Shown: positions 1 to 7,800 of the stretch, in pieces | Layout: each line of letters starts with the position of its first letter | How positions within the stretch are numbered: the first letter of the stretch is position 1 | Origin: JALYNX01 sp963724825 | GTDB taxonomy: Bacteria; Actinomycetota; Acidimicrobiia; Spongiisociales; ZC4RG35 | Assembly: GCA_963724825.1 (NCBI GenBank) | Contig: CAVRWT010000010.1 | Coordinates: 1 to 40,695, forward strand | DNA: 40,695 nt | Direction of reading: 5' to 3' | Notes under the pieces: model-generated | What the model was told of the DNA's origin: nothing | What the model saw: the letters and a program-made list of their open reading frames with translations, nothing else | The model's database searches: none | Position numbers and translations under genes: made by a program

Positions 1-1
1 A

Positions 2-130
2 CTGTTCCCCACCGCGATGTGGATGGGCGCCCTCTCGACCGCCGGCTTCGAGGCCGAGTTTGAAACCAGGGAGTTGAGCGATGGCTCGATGCTTCATCTG
101 TTCGTCGGCACCCCAAAATCAAACCAATGA
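2..130 (+). CDS. C-terminal end of a probable SAM-dependent methyltransferase (partial)
   Basis: The open frame enters from the left edge and ends at TGA 128-130, leaving 42 residues. The tail contains LSTAGF, then a glutamate-rich stretch and finally LHLFVGTPK. In many class I SAM-dependent methyltransferases the last two strands read 'L..AGF..v......g....lfvg.k', so this is probably the C-terminal end of one. The SAM-binding motifs lie outside the window, so substrate cannot be judged. The structured intergenic stretch follows directly. Confidence 0.55.
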   Translation: MFPTAMWMGALSTAGFEAEFETRELSDGSMLHLFVGTPKSNQ

Positions 131-210
131 GGATCGCCCGCTAAAAACTGGATCACAGATCGCGAAACGAATCCCCGTCCGGTTTGCGGTGGGCGGGGCC
201 GTGGTCTACT

Positions 211-600
211 TTTCCCGAGCGCCACAGGGGAGACCCTGAGGCACCCCGGACGGTGGGTACGGAGCGGCGAAAGCCGAGCCGGGAAGAATTCCCACGGTGC
301 GGGAGCCCGGAGCATCTGGAAACTGAGGCTCGGGGCGGTCGGAAGACCGAACGGGGATCCTTCGGGATCGTCGAGCGGCCATTCGACCGGCGGATCTTCG
401 GCATCCGCACCTCCCTGGAAACGGGGAGAGCGGTCACCGGATCGCAACGATCTTCGGATCGAGGCAGTCCAGTGAGCGCCCGTCGAAGGCTTCGGCCTAC
501 GACGACTTCCGAAGGAGTTGGGTCCCGGCCCGCACCGATCGGAACGAGAGCCCCGAGAAGGTGTCGCGGCTTCGGCCGATGCTCCCTCGGGGCCTTCTCG
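211..600 (+). ncRNA. Candidate structured non-coding RNA (unrecognised family)
   Basis: This stretch has no convincing gene but is packed with short perfect hairpins closed by stable tetraloops, all in plus-strand sense. C(UUCG)G loops sit at 361-364, 397-400, 453-456, 491-494 and 571-574, on stems of 4-7 bp. GNRA loops sit at 230-233 (GAGA), 269-272 (GAAA) and 341-344 (GGAA). Two hairpins, 221-242 and 482-503, have outer and inner stems separated by a symmetrical A-A mismatch. A 9-bp long-range helix, 295-303 with 529-537, encloses the central hairpins. UUCG and GNRA loops stabilise RNA only in this sense, which argues for plus-strand transcription. A weak promoter (TTGCGG 184, TCTACT 205) lies upstream and a palindromic repeat copy (615-651) follows. 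I do not see the conserved cores of RNase P RNA, tmRNA or SRP RNA. It could instead be decayed repeat DNA. Boundaries are approximate. Confidence 0.45.
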
Positions 601-614
601 CGTCTGGTGGTGCA

Positions 615-651
615 GTGAGCGGTGGGAGTACCGCCGAAGGCGGGGAGGGGG
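615..651 (+). repeat. Partial copy of a palindromic intergenic repeat
   Basis: The stretch begins GTGAGCGGTGGG, continues with a small hairpin CCGCC-GAA-GGCGG and ends GGGGAGGGGGC. It matches, in inverted orientation, the right two thirds of the repeats at 36693-36753 and 40580-40642. The left arm (poly-C and GCGAACGG) is missing here. The small hairpin keeps pairing while its bases differ from the other copies. The G-rich end also supplies the purine-rich sequence ahead of the GTG at 656. Confidence 0.6.
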
Positions 652-655
652 CACC

Positions 656-1306
656 GTGCAACGCGTCCTCGGTAGCCTCCCGGCGCTATCGTACCCCAAG
701 GATCTCCTCGCCTCCCGCGAGGCCGTTGTGTATGAGTTCGGATCCCATTGGTTTGGGCTCGTCAAGGAGGCTCTGGTCACGATCGCCTATGTCGTGTTGT
801 TCATTCTCCTGGTGCCGGATGGCGTGAACGGGCGGCCCTTCACGATCATCACCTTGTTATGGCTATGGATCGCGATCGGCGGGTTCATGGAATGGCGGAC
901 CAGGGAGAGAACGTGATCACTTCCGAACGCCTGGTTGTCCGCTCCGGGATCATGCGCAAAGCGGGGTATGAGGTTCCCTTGGAGGTCATCACCGATGTGG
1001 GCTTCCGTCAGAACCTGATCGAGCGAGCCGTTGGTGTCGGGGACATGGTGATCCAGACGTCGGGCTCGAGCGGGACAAAACCGAATCAGGAATATCCCGG
1101 ACCCTGAGAAGGTGAAATCGATGCTCGTCGAGACTCGCCGCAACCGGACCAATTCGATGTCGTCGGGGCGGCTGGCCGACGGGGCCGCCGCCGCAACGCC
1201 TGGTAAGTCAAATGCCGAGCAATTGGAGATCCTGGGCAAGTTGTTCGACGAGGGCAAGCTGACACAAGACGAGTACGACAACGAGAAGCGCAAGCTTCTC
1301 GGCTGA
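656..1306 (+). pseudogene. Frameshifted PH-domain (bPH_2) and SHOCT protein, tandem paralogue of the next gene
   Basis: Three consecutive frames together align along the whole intact neighbour at 1323-1937. The first (GTG 656 to about 910) carries YPKDLL, a conserved HW and two membrane segments. The second (about 906-1090) carries VITSERLVVRSG and PLEVITDVGF of the bPH_2 domain. The third (about 1091-1306) carries NIPDPEKV and a C-terminal SHOCT motif (LFDEGKLTQDEYDNEK). The first shift fits a GA duplication in the GAGAGA run near 906-910, and the second fits one extra base near 1090. Together they add three bases, so the reading frame is restored. A purine-rich ribosome site (GGGGAGGGGG) precedes GTG 656. 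This is either a decayed copy or two sequencing errors. If intact, the product would be about 215 residues and membrane-bound. Confidence 0.75.
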
Positions 1307-1322
1307 GCAACGGAAGGTATCG

Positions 1323-1937
1323 ATGGGATATCCGCAAGAACTGCTGAGCTCCGGAGAGGAGATCGTCACCGAGTTCAGACCGCATTGGTCCCGCCTCCTC
1401 AAGCAGGGCCTGCTCACGATCCTGGTCGTGGTGCTGATCGTCTTGGTCGCCACCCGAAGATTCGACGCCAAGGCCTGGGTGATCGGCGCCCTGGTCTTGT
1501 TGTGGTTCGTCCTGGTGATTGCCGAGTTCGTGCGTTGGTGGACCGACAAGCACGTGATCACCAACGAGCGGTTGATTCATCGAACGGGGTTCATTTCGAA
1601 GAAGGGGACTGAGATCCCGCTCGAGGTCATCAACGACGTCACCTTCAAACAGTCTGCCTTCGAGCGTATCGTCGGCTCCGGCGACCTGCTCATCGAGTCC
1701 GCCGGCACCCACGGCCAATCGTCCTACTCCGACATCCCCCAGCCCGAGCACGTCCAGAAGCAGATCTATGAGGCGCGGGAGGCCCGGATGGCCGTGATGC
1801 GGACCGGCGGCGCCCCTGCGGCGCCGCCAGCCAACACTGCCAGCCAACTCGAGACGTTGTCCCGACTCCATGACGAGGGCAAGTTGACCGATGAGGAGTT
1901 CGAGGCCGAGAAGAGAAAGCTGATAGGAGGCGCCTGA
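1323..1937 (+). CDS. Membrane protein with bacterial PH domain and C-terminal SHOCT domain
   Basis: The 204-residue protein has two hydrophobic helices at about 27-43 and 50-68, followed by a bacterial pleckstrin-homology-like domain (bPH_2/DUF304), with ITNERLIHRTG and IPLEVINDVTF at roughly 79-108. A SHOCT motif (LHDEGKLTDEEFEAEKRKL) lies at the C-terminus, after an Ala/Pro linker. Function is unknown. PH-like domains of this family sit at the inner face of the membrane, and SHOCT motifs are thought to mediate oligomerisation. The start at ATG 1323 follows GGAAGG. The gene is a tandem paralogue of the frameshifted one upstream, 16 bases away. Its stop overlaps the next start by one base (TGATG), so it is probably co-translated with the acyl-CoA synthetase. 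Confidence 0.85.
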   Translation: MGYPQELLSSGEEIVTEFRPHWSRLLKQGLLTILVVVLIVLVATRRFDAKAWVIGALVLLWFVLVIAEFVRWWTDKHVITNERLIHRTGFISKKGTEIPLEVINDVTFKQSAFERIVGSGDLLIESAGTHGQSSYSDIPQPEHVQKQIYEAREARMAVMRTGGAPAAPPANTASQLETLSRLHDEGKLTDEEFEAEKRKLIGGA

Positions 1938-3556
1938 TGCCCCACATGCAGGACGATTTCCCGCTCAATCTGTCCACCCTCTACGACCGGTCGGTCCGGC
2001 TCTACCCCGACCAGGCGATCCTCTCGGTGGAGGCAGATCGCTCGCTGACCAGGACCAACTACGGCGAGACCGACACACGGGTCCGCCGCCTCGCATCGGC
2101 CCTCGCCGGGCTAGGTCTGGCGATGGGTGACGCGGTTGCCACCTTCGCCTGGAACAACCGCCGTCATCACGAGCTGTACTGGGCTACGGCCAACACCGGT
2201 CTGATTTGCCACACGATCAACATCCGGCTCTTCGCCGACCAGGTGGCCTACATCGTCAATCACGCCGGAGACAGAGTCCTGTTCGTGGATCCCGACCTGG
2301 TCCCGCTTCTGGCGCCGGTGGTCCCCAGGCTGGAGACCGTCGCCACCTACGTGGTGATGGGCCCGGAGGCCGACGAGCGCATCCCGGGATCGATCGCATA
2401 CGAGGACCTGATCGCCGACGCCGCGGAGCATGGCCCATGGCCCGAGCTCGACGAGAGGTCACCGATGATGCTGTGTTACACCTCGGGCACCACCGGCAAC
2501 CCGAAAGGTGTGGCCTACACCCAGCGCTCCACCTACATGCACACCATCTCCAACCTGGCCAATATCCCCATGGGCCCCACCGACAATGTGCTCCCGGTGG
2601 TGCCGATGTTCCACGCCTCGGCCTGGGGATACCCGTTCATGGCGGTCACCCAGGGAGCACAGCTCACCTATCCCGGCCCCGACCTGTCAGCGGAAGGCCT
2701 GGTCCGCCTCTTCGAGAACGAGAAGGTGACTTTCAGTGCCGGGGTGCCCACCGTGTGGCTGGGGATCAAGCAATACCTCGAGGCGCACCCGGAGGCCGAC
2801 GTGTCCTCGATCCGGGCCTTCCTCTGTGGCGGGTCGGCGGTTCCCCGGTCATTGATCGAGTGGTTCCAGACCGAGCGGGGGATCCGGGTGGTGCAGGGCT
2901 GGGGGATGACCGAAACCAACCCTGTGGCATCGACGGCTGTGCTCAAGCCCGAGATGGAGAACTGGGATCTGCAGCGCCAGCTCGACTTCTTGGAGACCGG
3001 CGGGCTGCCGATTGCCGGGCTCAAGGTCAAGATCGTCGACGAGGTCGGCGAGGAGTTGCCCCAGGACGGTGTCGCCTTCGGTGAGTTGCTGATCCGGGGA
3101 CCCTGGATCGCCGCCGAGTACTACAAGGACCCCAGATCGTCGCAATCCTTCGTCGACGGGTGGCTGCGCACCGGTGACGTGGCCAAGATCACCCCTGAGG
3201 GCTACATCAGGATCACCGATCGCTCCAAGGACGTGATCAAGTCGGGAGGGGAGTGGATCTCATCGATCGACCTCGAGAACGCGATCATGGCCCATCCCGA
3301 GGTGGCCGAGGCCACTGTGGTCGGGCTCAAACACGTGAAGTGGCAGGAGCGTCCGGCTGCGTTCGTGGTCTTGCGTGAAGGTGCCAGCACCGACGAGGCG
3401 GCGATTCAGACCTTCCTCGAGGAGCGGGTGGCCACCTGGTGGATTCCGGACCGGATCGTCTTCATCGATCAGATCCCGAAGACCGGCACCGGGAAGTTCG
3501 ACAAGAAGGTGGTCCGGGACCAGTACGCAGACTTGCTCATGACCGCTTCGGACTAG
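1937..3556 (+). CDS. Fatty-acid--CoA ligase (AMP-forming acyl-CoA synthetase)
   Basis: This 539-residue ANL-superfamily enzyme activates a carboxylic acid to acyl-AMP and then to acyl-CoA. The P-loop YTSGTTGNPKG lies at about 181-191 and the A5 motif GWGMTETNP near 322-330. GWLRTGD near 409-415 contains the ribose-binding Asp. DRSKDVIKSGGEWIS marks the hinge, and the catalytic lysine is in GTGKFDKK near the C-terminus. Length and motifs fit the medium/long-chain AlkK-like subgroup, but chain length cannot be read from sequence. ATG 1937 is preceded by AGGAGG and overlaps the PH gene stop. A terminator-like hairpin follows at 3574-3603. The ETF genes 24 kb away would be natural partners in beta-oxidation. 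Confidence 0.92.
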   Translation: MPHMQDDFPLNLSTLYDRSVRLYPDQAILSVEADRSLTRTNYGETDTRVRRLASALAGLGLAMGDAVATFAWNNRRHHELYWATANTGLICHTINIRLFADQVAYIVNHAGDRVLFVDPDLVPLLAPVVPRLETVATYVVMGPEADERIPGSIAYEDLIADAAEHGPWPELDERSPMMLCYTSGTTGNPKGVAYTQRSTYMHTISNLANIPMGPTDNVLPVVPMFHASAWGYPFMAVTQGAQLTYPGPDLSAEGLVRLFENEKVTFSAGVPTVWLGIKQYLEAHPEADVSSIRAFLCGGSAVPRSLIEWFQTERGIRVVQGWGMTETNPVASTAVLKPEMENWDLQRQLDFLETGGLPIAGLKVKIVDEVGEELPQDGVAFGELLIRGPWIAAEYYKDPRSSQSFVDGWLRTGDVAKITPEGYIRITDRSKDVIKSGGEWISSIDLENAIMAHPEVAEATVVGLKHVKWQERPAAFVVLREGASTDEAAIQTFLEERVATWWIPDRIVFIDQIPKTGTGKFDKKVVRDQYADLLMTASD

Positions 3557-3573
3557 AGATGGCGAGGCGGTAG

Positions 3574-3603
3574 CTCGGGCCGACCGGCGTCTGTTTGCCC
3601 GAG
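3574..3603 (+). terminator. Terminator-like hairpin after the acyl-CoA ligase
   Basis: A perfect 7-bp stem, CTCGGGC (3574-3580) with GCCCGAG (3597-3603), has a 16-base loop and is followed by ACTGTTTCGG. It has no good T-tract. It lies 17 bases after the ligase stop and before the convergent HEAT gene. Confidence 0.4.
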
Positions 3604-3689
3604 ACTGTTTCGGCGAGGTCGCTGTTCATGGGTTGACCACAGATGGTTGGTCGAGGGCAAAGTCGGCCCGCAAGAAATATGGAAGAGAG

Positions 3690-4379
3690 TTAGAGGAGTC
3701 TCTTCAGGCGCGCCTTCTTGAGGTTCTCCCGCACGATCCACTCGATATCCGGGTCGGTGCTGGTCTCGAGGTCTCGGAACAGGGGCAGGCCTTCGCCGGG
3801 AAGGGCCGCGATGACGACGCTCCAGGCATAACCGAGAGCCTGGCGCAAGGTCCGGACCGATGATGTCTTGCGTTCATCGGTAGACATGTCGTGGAAGCCG
3901 GCGGTGATCCGATTGAGGAGTTGTAACGCCTGGCGGGCTCGGGCTTGATCCTTCAATAGCCTCGGCTCGGCCACCGCCGCCACCGCGGCCCGGCGAACTA
4001 GGGGGTCGGAATCTGCCGCCCAGCTTTCCGCTAGGCCAAAGCTCGCCTCTGGATCGTCGTCGGCGGCTCGTTGCAAGGCCATCGCCACCCCCTCGCGAAC
4101 CCGCCATCTCGGATCGGAGGCATACCCATGCAAGAGCGCCGTTTGCCCTTGGTCGCCCTCGCCAAAGATGCGCCCGAGTGCAACCAGGCCACATACGGTG
4201 CTGAACTCGTCTTCGGTCTCCACCAAGGCCCGGGCACGTGTGATGTCGGCCTCTTCGCCGCAGGCGGCGACCAATTCGAGATTTCCACGCGGTCCGGGCA
4301 AGCCACTGTTGGCAGCGAGGTAGTCGGCCCAATCGTCGAGTAAGGCCAGGGCGGCGCGGTGATCAGCAATGGAGCCCAC
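3690..4379 (-). CDS. HEAT-repeat-like protein of unknown function
   Basis: The 229-residue protein is mostly helical, with repeated segments of HEAT type. Examples are WRVREGVAMALQRAADDDP (about 92-110), SDPLVRRAAVAAVAEPRL (about 123-140) and a C-terminal TDPDIEWIVRENLKKARLKRL. The pattern 'D..w.VReg.a.al' is typical of HEAT or DNA-alkylation-repair-like scaffolds that bind proteins or nucleic acid. No catalytic residues are visible. It starts at GTG 4379. TAGAAC lies six bases upstream on the coding strand, so the message may be leaderless. It follows the 86-residue gene by 38 bases on the same strand. Confidence 0.7.
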   Translation of the reverse strand: MGSIADHRAALALLDDWADYLAANSGLPGPRGNLELVAACGEEADITRARALVETEDEFSTVCGLVALGRIFGEGDQGQTALLHGYASDPRWRVREGVAMALQRAADDDPEASFGLAESWAADSDPLVRRAAVAAVAEPRLLKDQARARQALQLLNRITAGFHDMSTDERKTSSVRTLRQALGYAWSVVIAALPGEGLPLFRDLETSTDPDIEWIVRENLKKARLKRLL

Positions 4380-4417
4380 GGCCAGGTTCTAGCCGGTTGA
4401 TTGGGAAGGGCCGAGAA

Positions 4418-4678
4418 TCAGACTTCGACCAGCTGGCCGGAGGTCAGATCGAGCACGAATTCCTTGTCGCTCTTGGAATCTGCGATGAAATGGGCGAGCT
4501 GGGCGCCCTGCTGGCGGACCACCCACCAGGCGTAGGCCTTGGAAGCGGTGCTGGCGAACTCGACCTTGGCGGCCCTTGCTGCAGTGACCGCATCGATCTC
4601 GTCGGCGAACTCGCCTACGACCTTCTCGCTCGGCTCCGGCTGACCCGGGGCCTCGATGAATTCGACTGCCTCGAACAT
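4418..4678 (-). CDS. Small acidic protein, unrecognised
   Basis: The 86-residue soluble protein has an acidic N-terminal stretch and then a helix rich in Ala and Val. YAWWVVRQQGAQLAHFIADSK follows, and the end is hydrophobic (FVLDLTSGQLVEV). No known domain is recognised and no signal or membrane segment is seen. It starts at ATG 4678 after GAGAGAGG. It precedes the HEAT gene in the same direction and may form a two-gene unit with it. Codon use looks like that of its neighbours. Confidence 0.6.
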   Translation of the reverse strand: MFEAVEFIEAPGQPEPSEKVVGEFADEIDAVTAARAAKVEFASTASKAYAWWVVRQQGAQLAHFIADSKSDKEFVLDLTSGQLVEV

Positions 4679-4784
4679 CTCACACCTCTCTCGCGTCCTC
4701 CCTCAGGCATGATAGTTGACAGTCCGTGAAGGTTGGGAGCAAAACCACCACTGACAGTGGCGGATGCGGTTGGGACCGGCTCTC

Positions 4785-4790
4785 TATGCT
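4785..4790 (+). promoter_or_regulatory. Probable -10 element of a leaderless promoter
   Basis: TATGCT lies six bases before GTG 4797. This is the spacing expected when transcription begins at the start codon, as is common in actinobacteria. No convincing -35 is seen. Confidence 0.35.
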
Positions 4791-4796
4791 CATCAC

Positions 4797-5156
4797 GTGG
4801 GCACCTTTCACACCACTTGGGGCTACATCGCCGCCGGGCTCAGCGGATTGGTGGGGTTGTGGGGAGTGGTCATGGCTCGCCGCCCAGAGGCGCCCAAGGC
4901 GTTCCTGTGGGCCGTGGCCATCGCAGTGAGCGCCTTGCTCATCCAGATCGTGACCGGGATCCTGGTCGCTTCCGGTGGGGTCAACCCCGGTAACCAGCAC
5001 GTCTTCTACGGTGTCGTAACCGCGGTGACCTTCACGTTCGCCTACATCTACAGATCGCAGTTCCGGAAGCGACCCACCCTCTACTACGGGCTGCTGATGT
5101 TGTTCTGCATGGGATTGGGGATACGAGGGATCATGACATTCGGCCACAGCTTCTAG
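4797..5156 (+). CDS. Four-helix integral membrane protein, unrecognised
   Basis: The 119-residue protein consists of four predicted membrane helices: WGYIAAGLSGLVGLWGVVMA, AFLWAVAIAVSALLIQIVTGIL, HVFYGVVTAVTFTFAYIYR and LYYGLLMLFCMGLGIRGIM. Short charged loops (RRPEAPK, RSQFRKRPT) separate them. GTG 4797 is preferred to an in-frame ATG at 4764 because a -10 element sits six bases upstream and a helix begins soon after. It lies 8 bases before the enoyl-ACP reductase gene and is probably transcribed with it. Function is unknown. Confidence 0.75.
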   Translation: MGTFHTTWGYIAAGLSGLVGLWGVVMARRPEAPKAFLWAVAIAVSALLIQIVTGILVASGGVNPGNQHVFYGVVTAVTFTFAYIYRSQFRKRPTLYYGLLMLFCMGLGIRGIMTFGHSF

Positions 5157-5164
5157 GAGGGCTC

Positions 5165-5956
5165 ATGTTGCTCGAAGGCAAGAAACTCTTGATCACGGGG
5201 GTCCTCACCGACGACTCGATCGCATGGCACGCGGCGAGGATCGCCCAGGAGGAGGGGGCCGAGATCGTGGTCACCGGGTTCGGGCGAGGACTTCGACTCA
5301 CCGAGCGCTCAGTGCAGCGCCTCCCTTCGGAGTGCCCGGTGCTGGAGTTGGACATCAACGACCCGGCACAGGTCGAGGCGACCGTGAGCGATCTCACCGA
5401 TCGCTGGGGCTCCATTGACGGAGCGCTTCACGCCATTGCCTATGCCCCCGAGGACGCCCTTGGCGGCAACTTCCTCAACACTCCGGTCGAGTCGGCGCAG
5501 ACTGCTTTCGTCACTTCAGCCTTTTCTTACAAGACCCTGGCGGTGGCACTGCTTCCGCTGTTCGACGCAGCAGGCGGCGGGGCCTTGGTCACACTCGACT
5601 TCGACAACTCGCAGGCCTGGCCGGCCTATGACTGGATGGGGGTGGCCAAGTCGGCATTGCAGAGCGTCACCCGCTATCTGGCCCGGGATCTCGGGCCCCA
5701 CGGGGTTCGGGTCAATGCGGTGTCGGCAGGTCCCCTGACCACAGTGGCGGCGAAGGGGATTCCCGGGTTCAGCGTCTTCGATCGAGTGTGGAACGAGCGA
5801 TCACCCCTTCCCTGGGACACCTCCAACCCTGATCCGGTCGCCCGAATGGTTTGTGTCCTCCTCTCCGATTGGGCGCCGCTGACCTCGGGGGAGATCATCC
5901 ATGTCGACGGCGGGTTCCACGCCATGGCCGCCGGCGTGGACAAGCAGGAGAGTTAG
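5165..5956 (+). CDS. fabI: Enoyl-[acyl-carrier-protein] reductase (NADH), InhA/FabI type
   Basis: The 263-residue short-chain dehydrogenase/reductase reduces trans-2-enoyl-ACP in the last step of each type II fatty-acid elongation round. The N-terminal LLITGVLTDDSIAW is the modified nucleotide loop of the FabI/InhA family, with DDSIAW in place of the usual Gly-rich loop. Y155 and K162 in YDWMGVAK form the catalytic Y-x6-K pair. LDFDNSQAWPAYDWM closely resembles InhA. The C-terminal SGEIIHVDGGFHAM is the family signature. The start at ATG 5165 has AGGAGG ahead of it. Its 3' end overlaps the convergent kinase gene by four bases. Confidence 0.93.
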   Translation: MLLEGKKLLITGVLTDDSIAWHAARIAQEEGAEIVVTGFGRGLRLTERSVQRLPSECPVLELDINDPAQVEATVSDLTDRWGSIDGALHAIAYAPEDALGGNFLNTPVESAQTAFVTSAFSYKTLAVALLPLFDAAGGGALVTLDFDNSQAWPAYDWMGVAKSALQSVTRYLARDLGPHGVRVNAVSAGPLTTVAAKGIPGFSVFDRVWNERSPLPWDTSNPDPVARMVCVLLSDWAPLTSGEIIHVDGGFHAMAAGVDKQES

Positions 5957-7734
5957 TCGACCGCCTGCAGGGCAGGGGCCATGGGGAGCTCCACCACGAA
6001 GGTGGCTCCGCCGCCCTCCGTGGCCTCGACTCGCACCGAGCCATGCATGACCTCGGTGAGGCTCTTCACGATGGAGAGCCCGAGACCGGTGCCACCCTTG
6101 GATCGGGTGTCGGACTGATCGACCTGGGTGAATCGCTCGAACACCCGGTCCCGTTCGTGGTCGGGGATGCCCGGGCCATGGTCGACCACCACGATGAGGA
6201 CGTTGGGGCCTCTTTCCCATGCGAATAGCTCCACCGGGCTTCCCGCCGCGTACTTGGCCGCATTCTCGACGAGGTTGATCAGGATCCGGCTCAGGTGATC
6301 GCGGTCGGCTTCCACCGCGAGGCCTTCGGGCTCGACGACGAATGTCGGCTCGATCGAGACCACCCGGTTCACCTCGTCGAAGGCCTGTCGGAGGCCGATC
6401 GGCTCCAGATGAACCGGGATCGCTCCCCGGTCGATTCGGGAAACCACCAGGAGGTCATCGATGAGGCGCTGGAGGCGACCCGCCTGACGACGCGCCGTGG
6501 ACAGGAGTTGTTGGGCGGTGGGCGTGGTGGGCTGCAGCTCCGGGCGATTGACGGTGTCCAACGATCCGATGATCGAGGTAAGTGGGGTCCGCAGCTCGTG
6601 GCTGACTGTCGAGACGAAGTCGCTCTTCATCTGAGCCACCTCTTCGAGCCGTTTCGTCATATCTGCCTGCGCCTCATACCGGCCGATCTGAGAGAGCACC
6701 AAACCCGCGGGGGCGGCCAACGATCCGAGTTGCTCGACCTGGTCCTCGGTGAAGGTGCCGACGTAGGGGTCACCGACAATGATCACCCCGACCCGGAGGC
6801 TCTCCACCTTCAACGGCGCCACCAGGGCCTGCTTCAGGCCGAGCTCCTTGAGGAGGATGTGGTTGTCCGAGTCATGGTCGACTTCCCGCACGTAGTAGGG
6901 CTTGCCGGCGCGATAGGTCTGGGTCACGATCCCGGCCGCGGCGACGTCGAGGGTGATCGGCTCTGACTCCAGCGGATACCCGTTGACCCAGATCGGGCTC
7001 ATCAGCTCCAAGCGATGGCGGTCCGGGTCATAGAGCAAGACCACCCCCACCTGGGCGTCGAGGTACTTGCAGATGGTCCCGATCAGGTGGGGGACGATCT
7101 CGGCCAGAGACTCGGCGCGGGCGAGGGTGGCGCTCACCGCGTAGAGACGCTCGAAGTCGAGTCTCTGCTGGTCGATTTGGAGTTCGCGCTCGTTGGACCG
7201 GACTGCCTCCCGCTCGAACTCGAGCCCGACAAGGGCGGTGGCTGCCGCGACCACGGCCACTGTCAGGATCGGCGCCAGCACCTGTTCGAAGGCATCAGGT
7301 TCCCCCATCGTGTAGGGGATGAAGAAGATGGCCCCGGCGATGAACAGGGTCACCAGGGCATGGGCCCACCAGGTGAGGAGAAGTCCGGAGACGGCAGCGA
7401 TCCCGAACAAGATCGGTTGGGCCGTTGCGGTCAACTCGGGGATGGTGGCGAGGCTCGTGATCCCCACGATGAGGCTCATGAGCCACGCCGCAGCGATCCA
7501 TGGGGCAGCTCGAGTCGCCATGAGGCGATCCCAACGAGCCGCTGTCGAGAATACGAGCAGGACCGAGAGGCCGGTCATCGGGATCCAGAAGGCAGGCTGG
7601 GCGAACACCTCTTTGCGGACCGCCTGGGCTGAGATGATGATCAGCACCACCCAGGCCACGGCCGAGGCGCGGCGAAGCAGCGACGCCCGGAAACGGGCCA
7701 TCGCCTGATGGGTCGTTGGCTTCAGCTCATCCAT
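5953..7734 (-). CDS. Membrane sensor histidine kinase with GAF domain (orphan)
   Basis: The 593-residue kinase has about six membrane helices in residues 23-170, then a short coiled linker. A GAF-like domain spans about 195-350. HisKA has the phosphoacceptor His379 in SDFVSTVSHELRTPL, and the HATPase domain carries an N box (NLVENAAKY, about 487-495), G1 (DHGPGIPD, 518-525), an F box (VFERF) and G2 (GGTGLGLS, 547-554). All catalytic boxes are intact. ATG 7734 is chosen because upstream in-frame sequence would run into the divergent hydrolase gene at 7801. No response regulator lies in the window, so it is an orphan whose signal and partner are unknown. Confidence 0.92.
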   Translation of the reverse strand: MDELKPTTHQAMARFRASLLRRASAVAWVVLIIISAQAVRKEVFAQPAFWIPMTGLSVLLVFSTAARWDRLMATRAAPWIAAAWLMSLIVGITSLATIPELTATAQPILFGIAAVSGLLLTWWAHALVTLFIAGAIFFIPYTMGEPDAFEQVLAPILTVAVVAAATALVGLEFEREAVRSNERELQIDQQRLDFERLYAVSATLARAESLAEIVPHLIGTICKYLDAQVGVVLLYDPDRHRLELMSPIWVNGYPLESEPITLDVAAAGIVTQTYRAGKPYYVREVDHDSDNHILLKELGLKQALVAPLKVESLRVGVIIVGDPYVGTFTEDQVEQLGSLAAPAGLVLSQIGRYEAQADMTKRLEEVAQMKSDFVSTVSHELRTPLTSIIGSLDTVNRPELQPTTPTAQQLLSTARRQAGRLQRLIDDLLVVSRIDRGAIPVHLEPIGLRQAFDEVNRVVSIEPTFVVEPEGLAVEADRDHLSRILINLVENAAKYAAGSPVELFAWERGPNVLIVVVDHGPGIPDHERDRVFERFTQVDQSDTRSKGGTGLGLSIVKSLTEVMHGSVRVEATEGGGATFVVELPMAPALQAVD

Positions 7735-7800
7735 GTCATGGTTTCGAAGTGTTTCGACTGTATTCTCGGCATTTCTCCCGGACTGATCGAGGATTGAAAC

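Noticed and set aside
211..600. RNase P RNA, tmRNA or SRP RNA at the structured stretch
   Set aside because: The RNase P core GAGGAAAGTCC, the tmRNA ends and the SRP helix 8 sequence are not present on either strand.
184..618. Plus-strand open frame of 144 codons in the structured intergenic stretch
   Set aside because: Composition is Arg/Gly/Ser-rich, no domain is visible, and the frame follows hairpin arms; the antisense frame at 94-780 is equally open, as expected of high-GC non-coding DNA.
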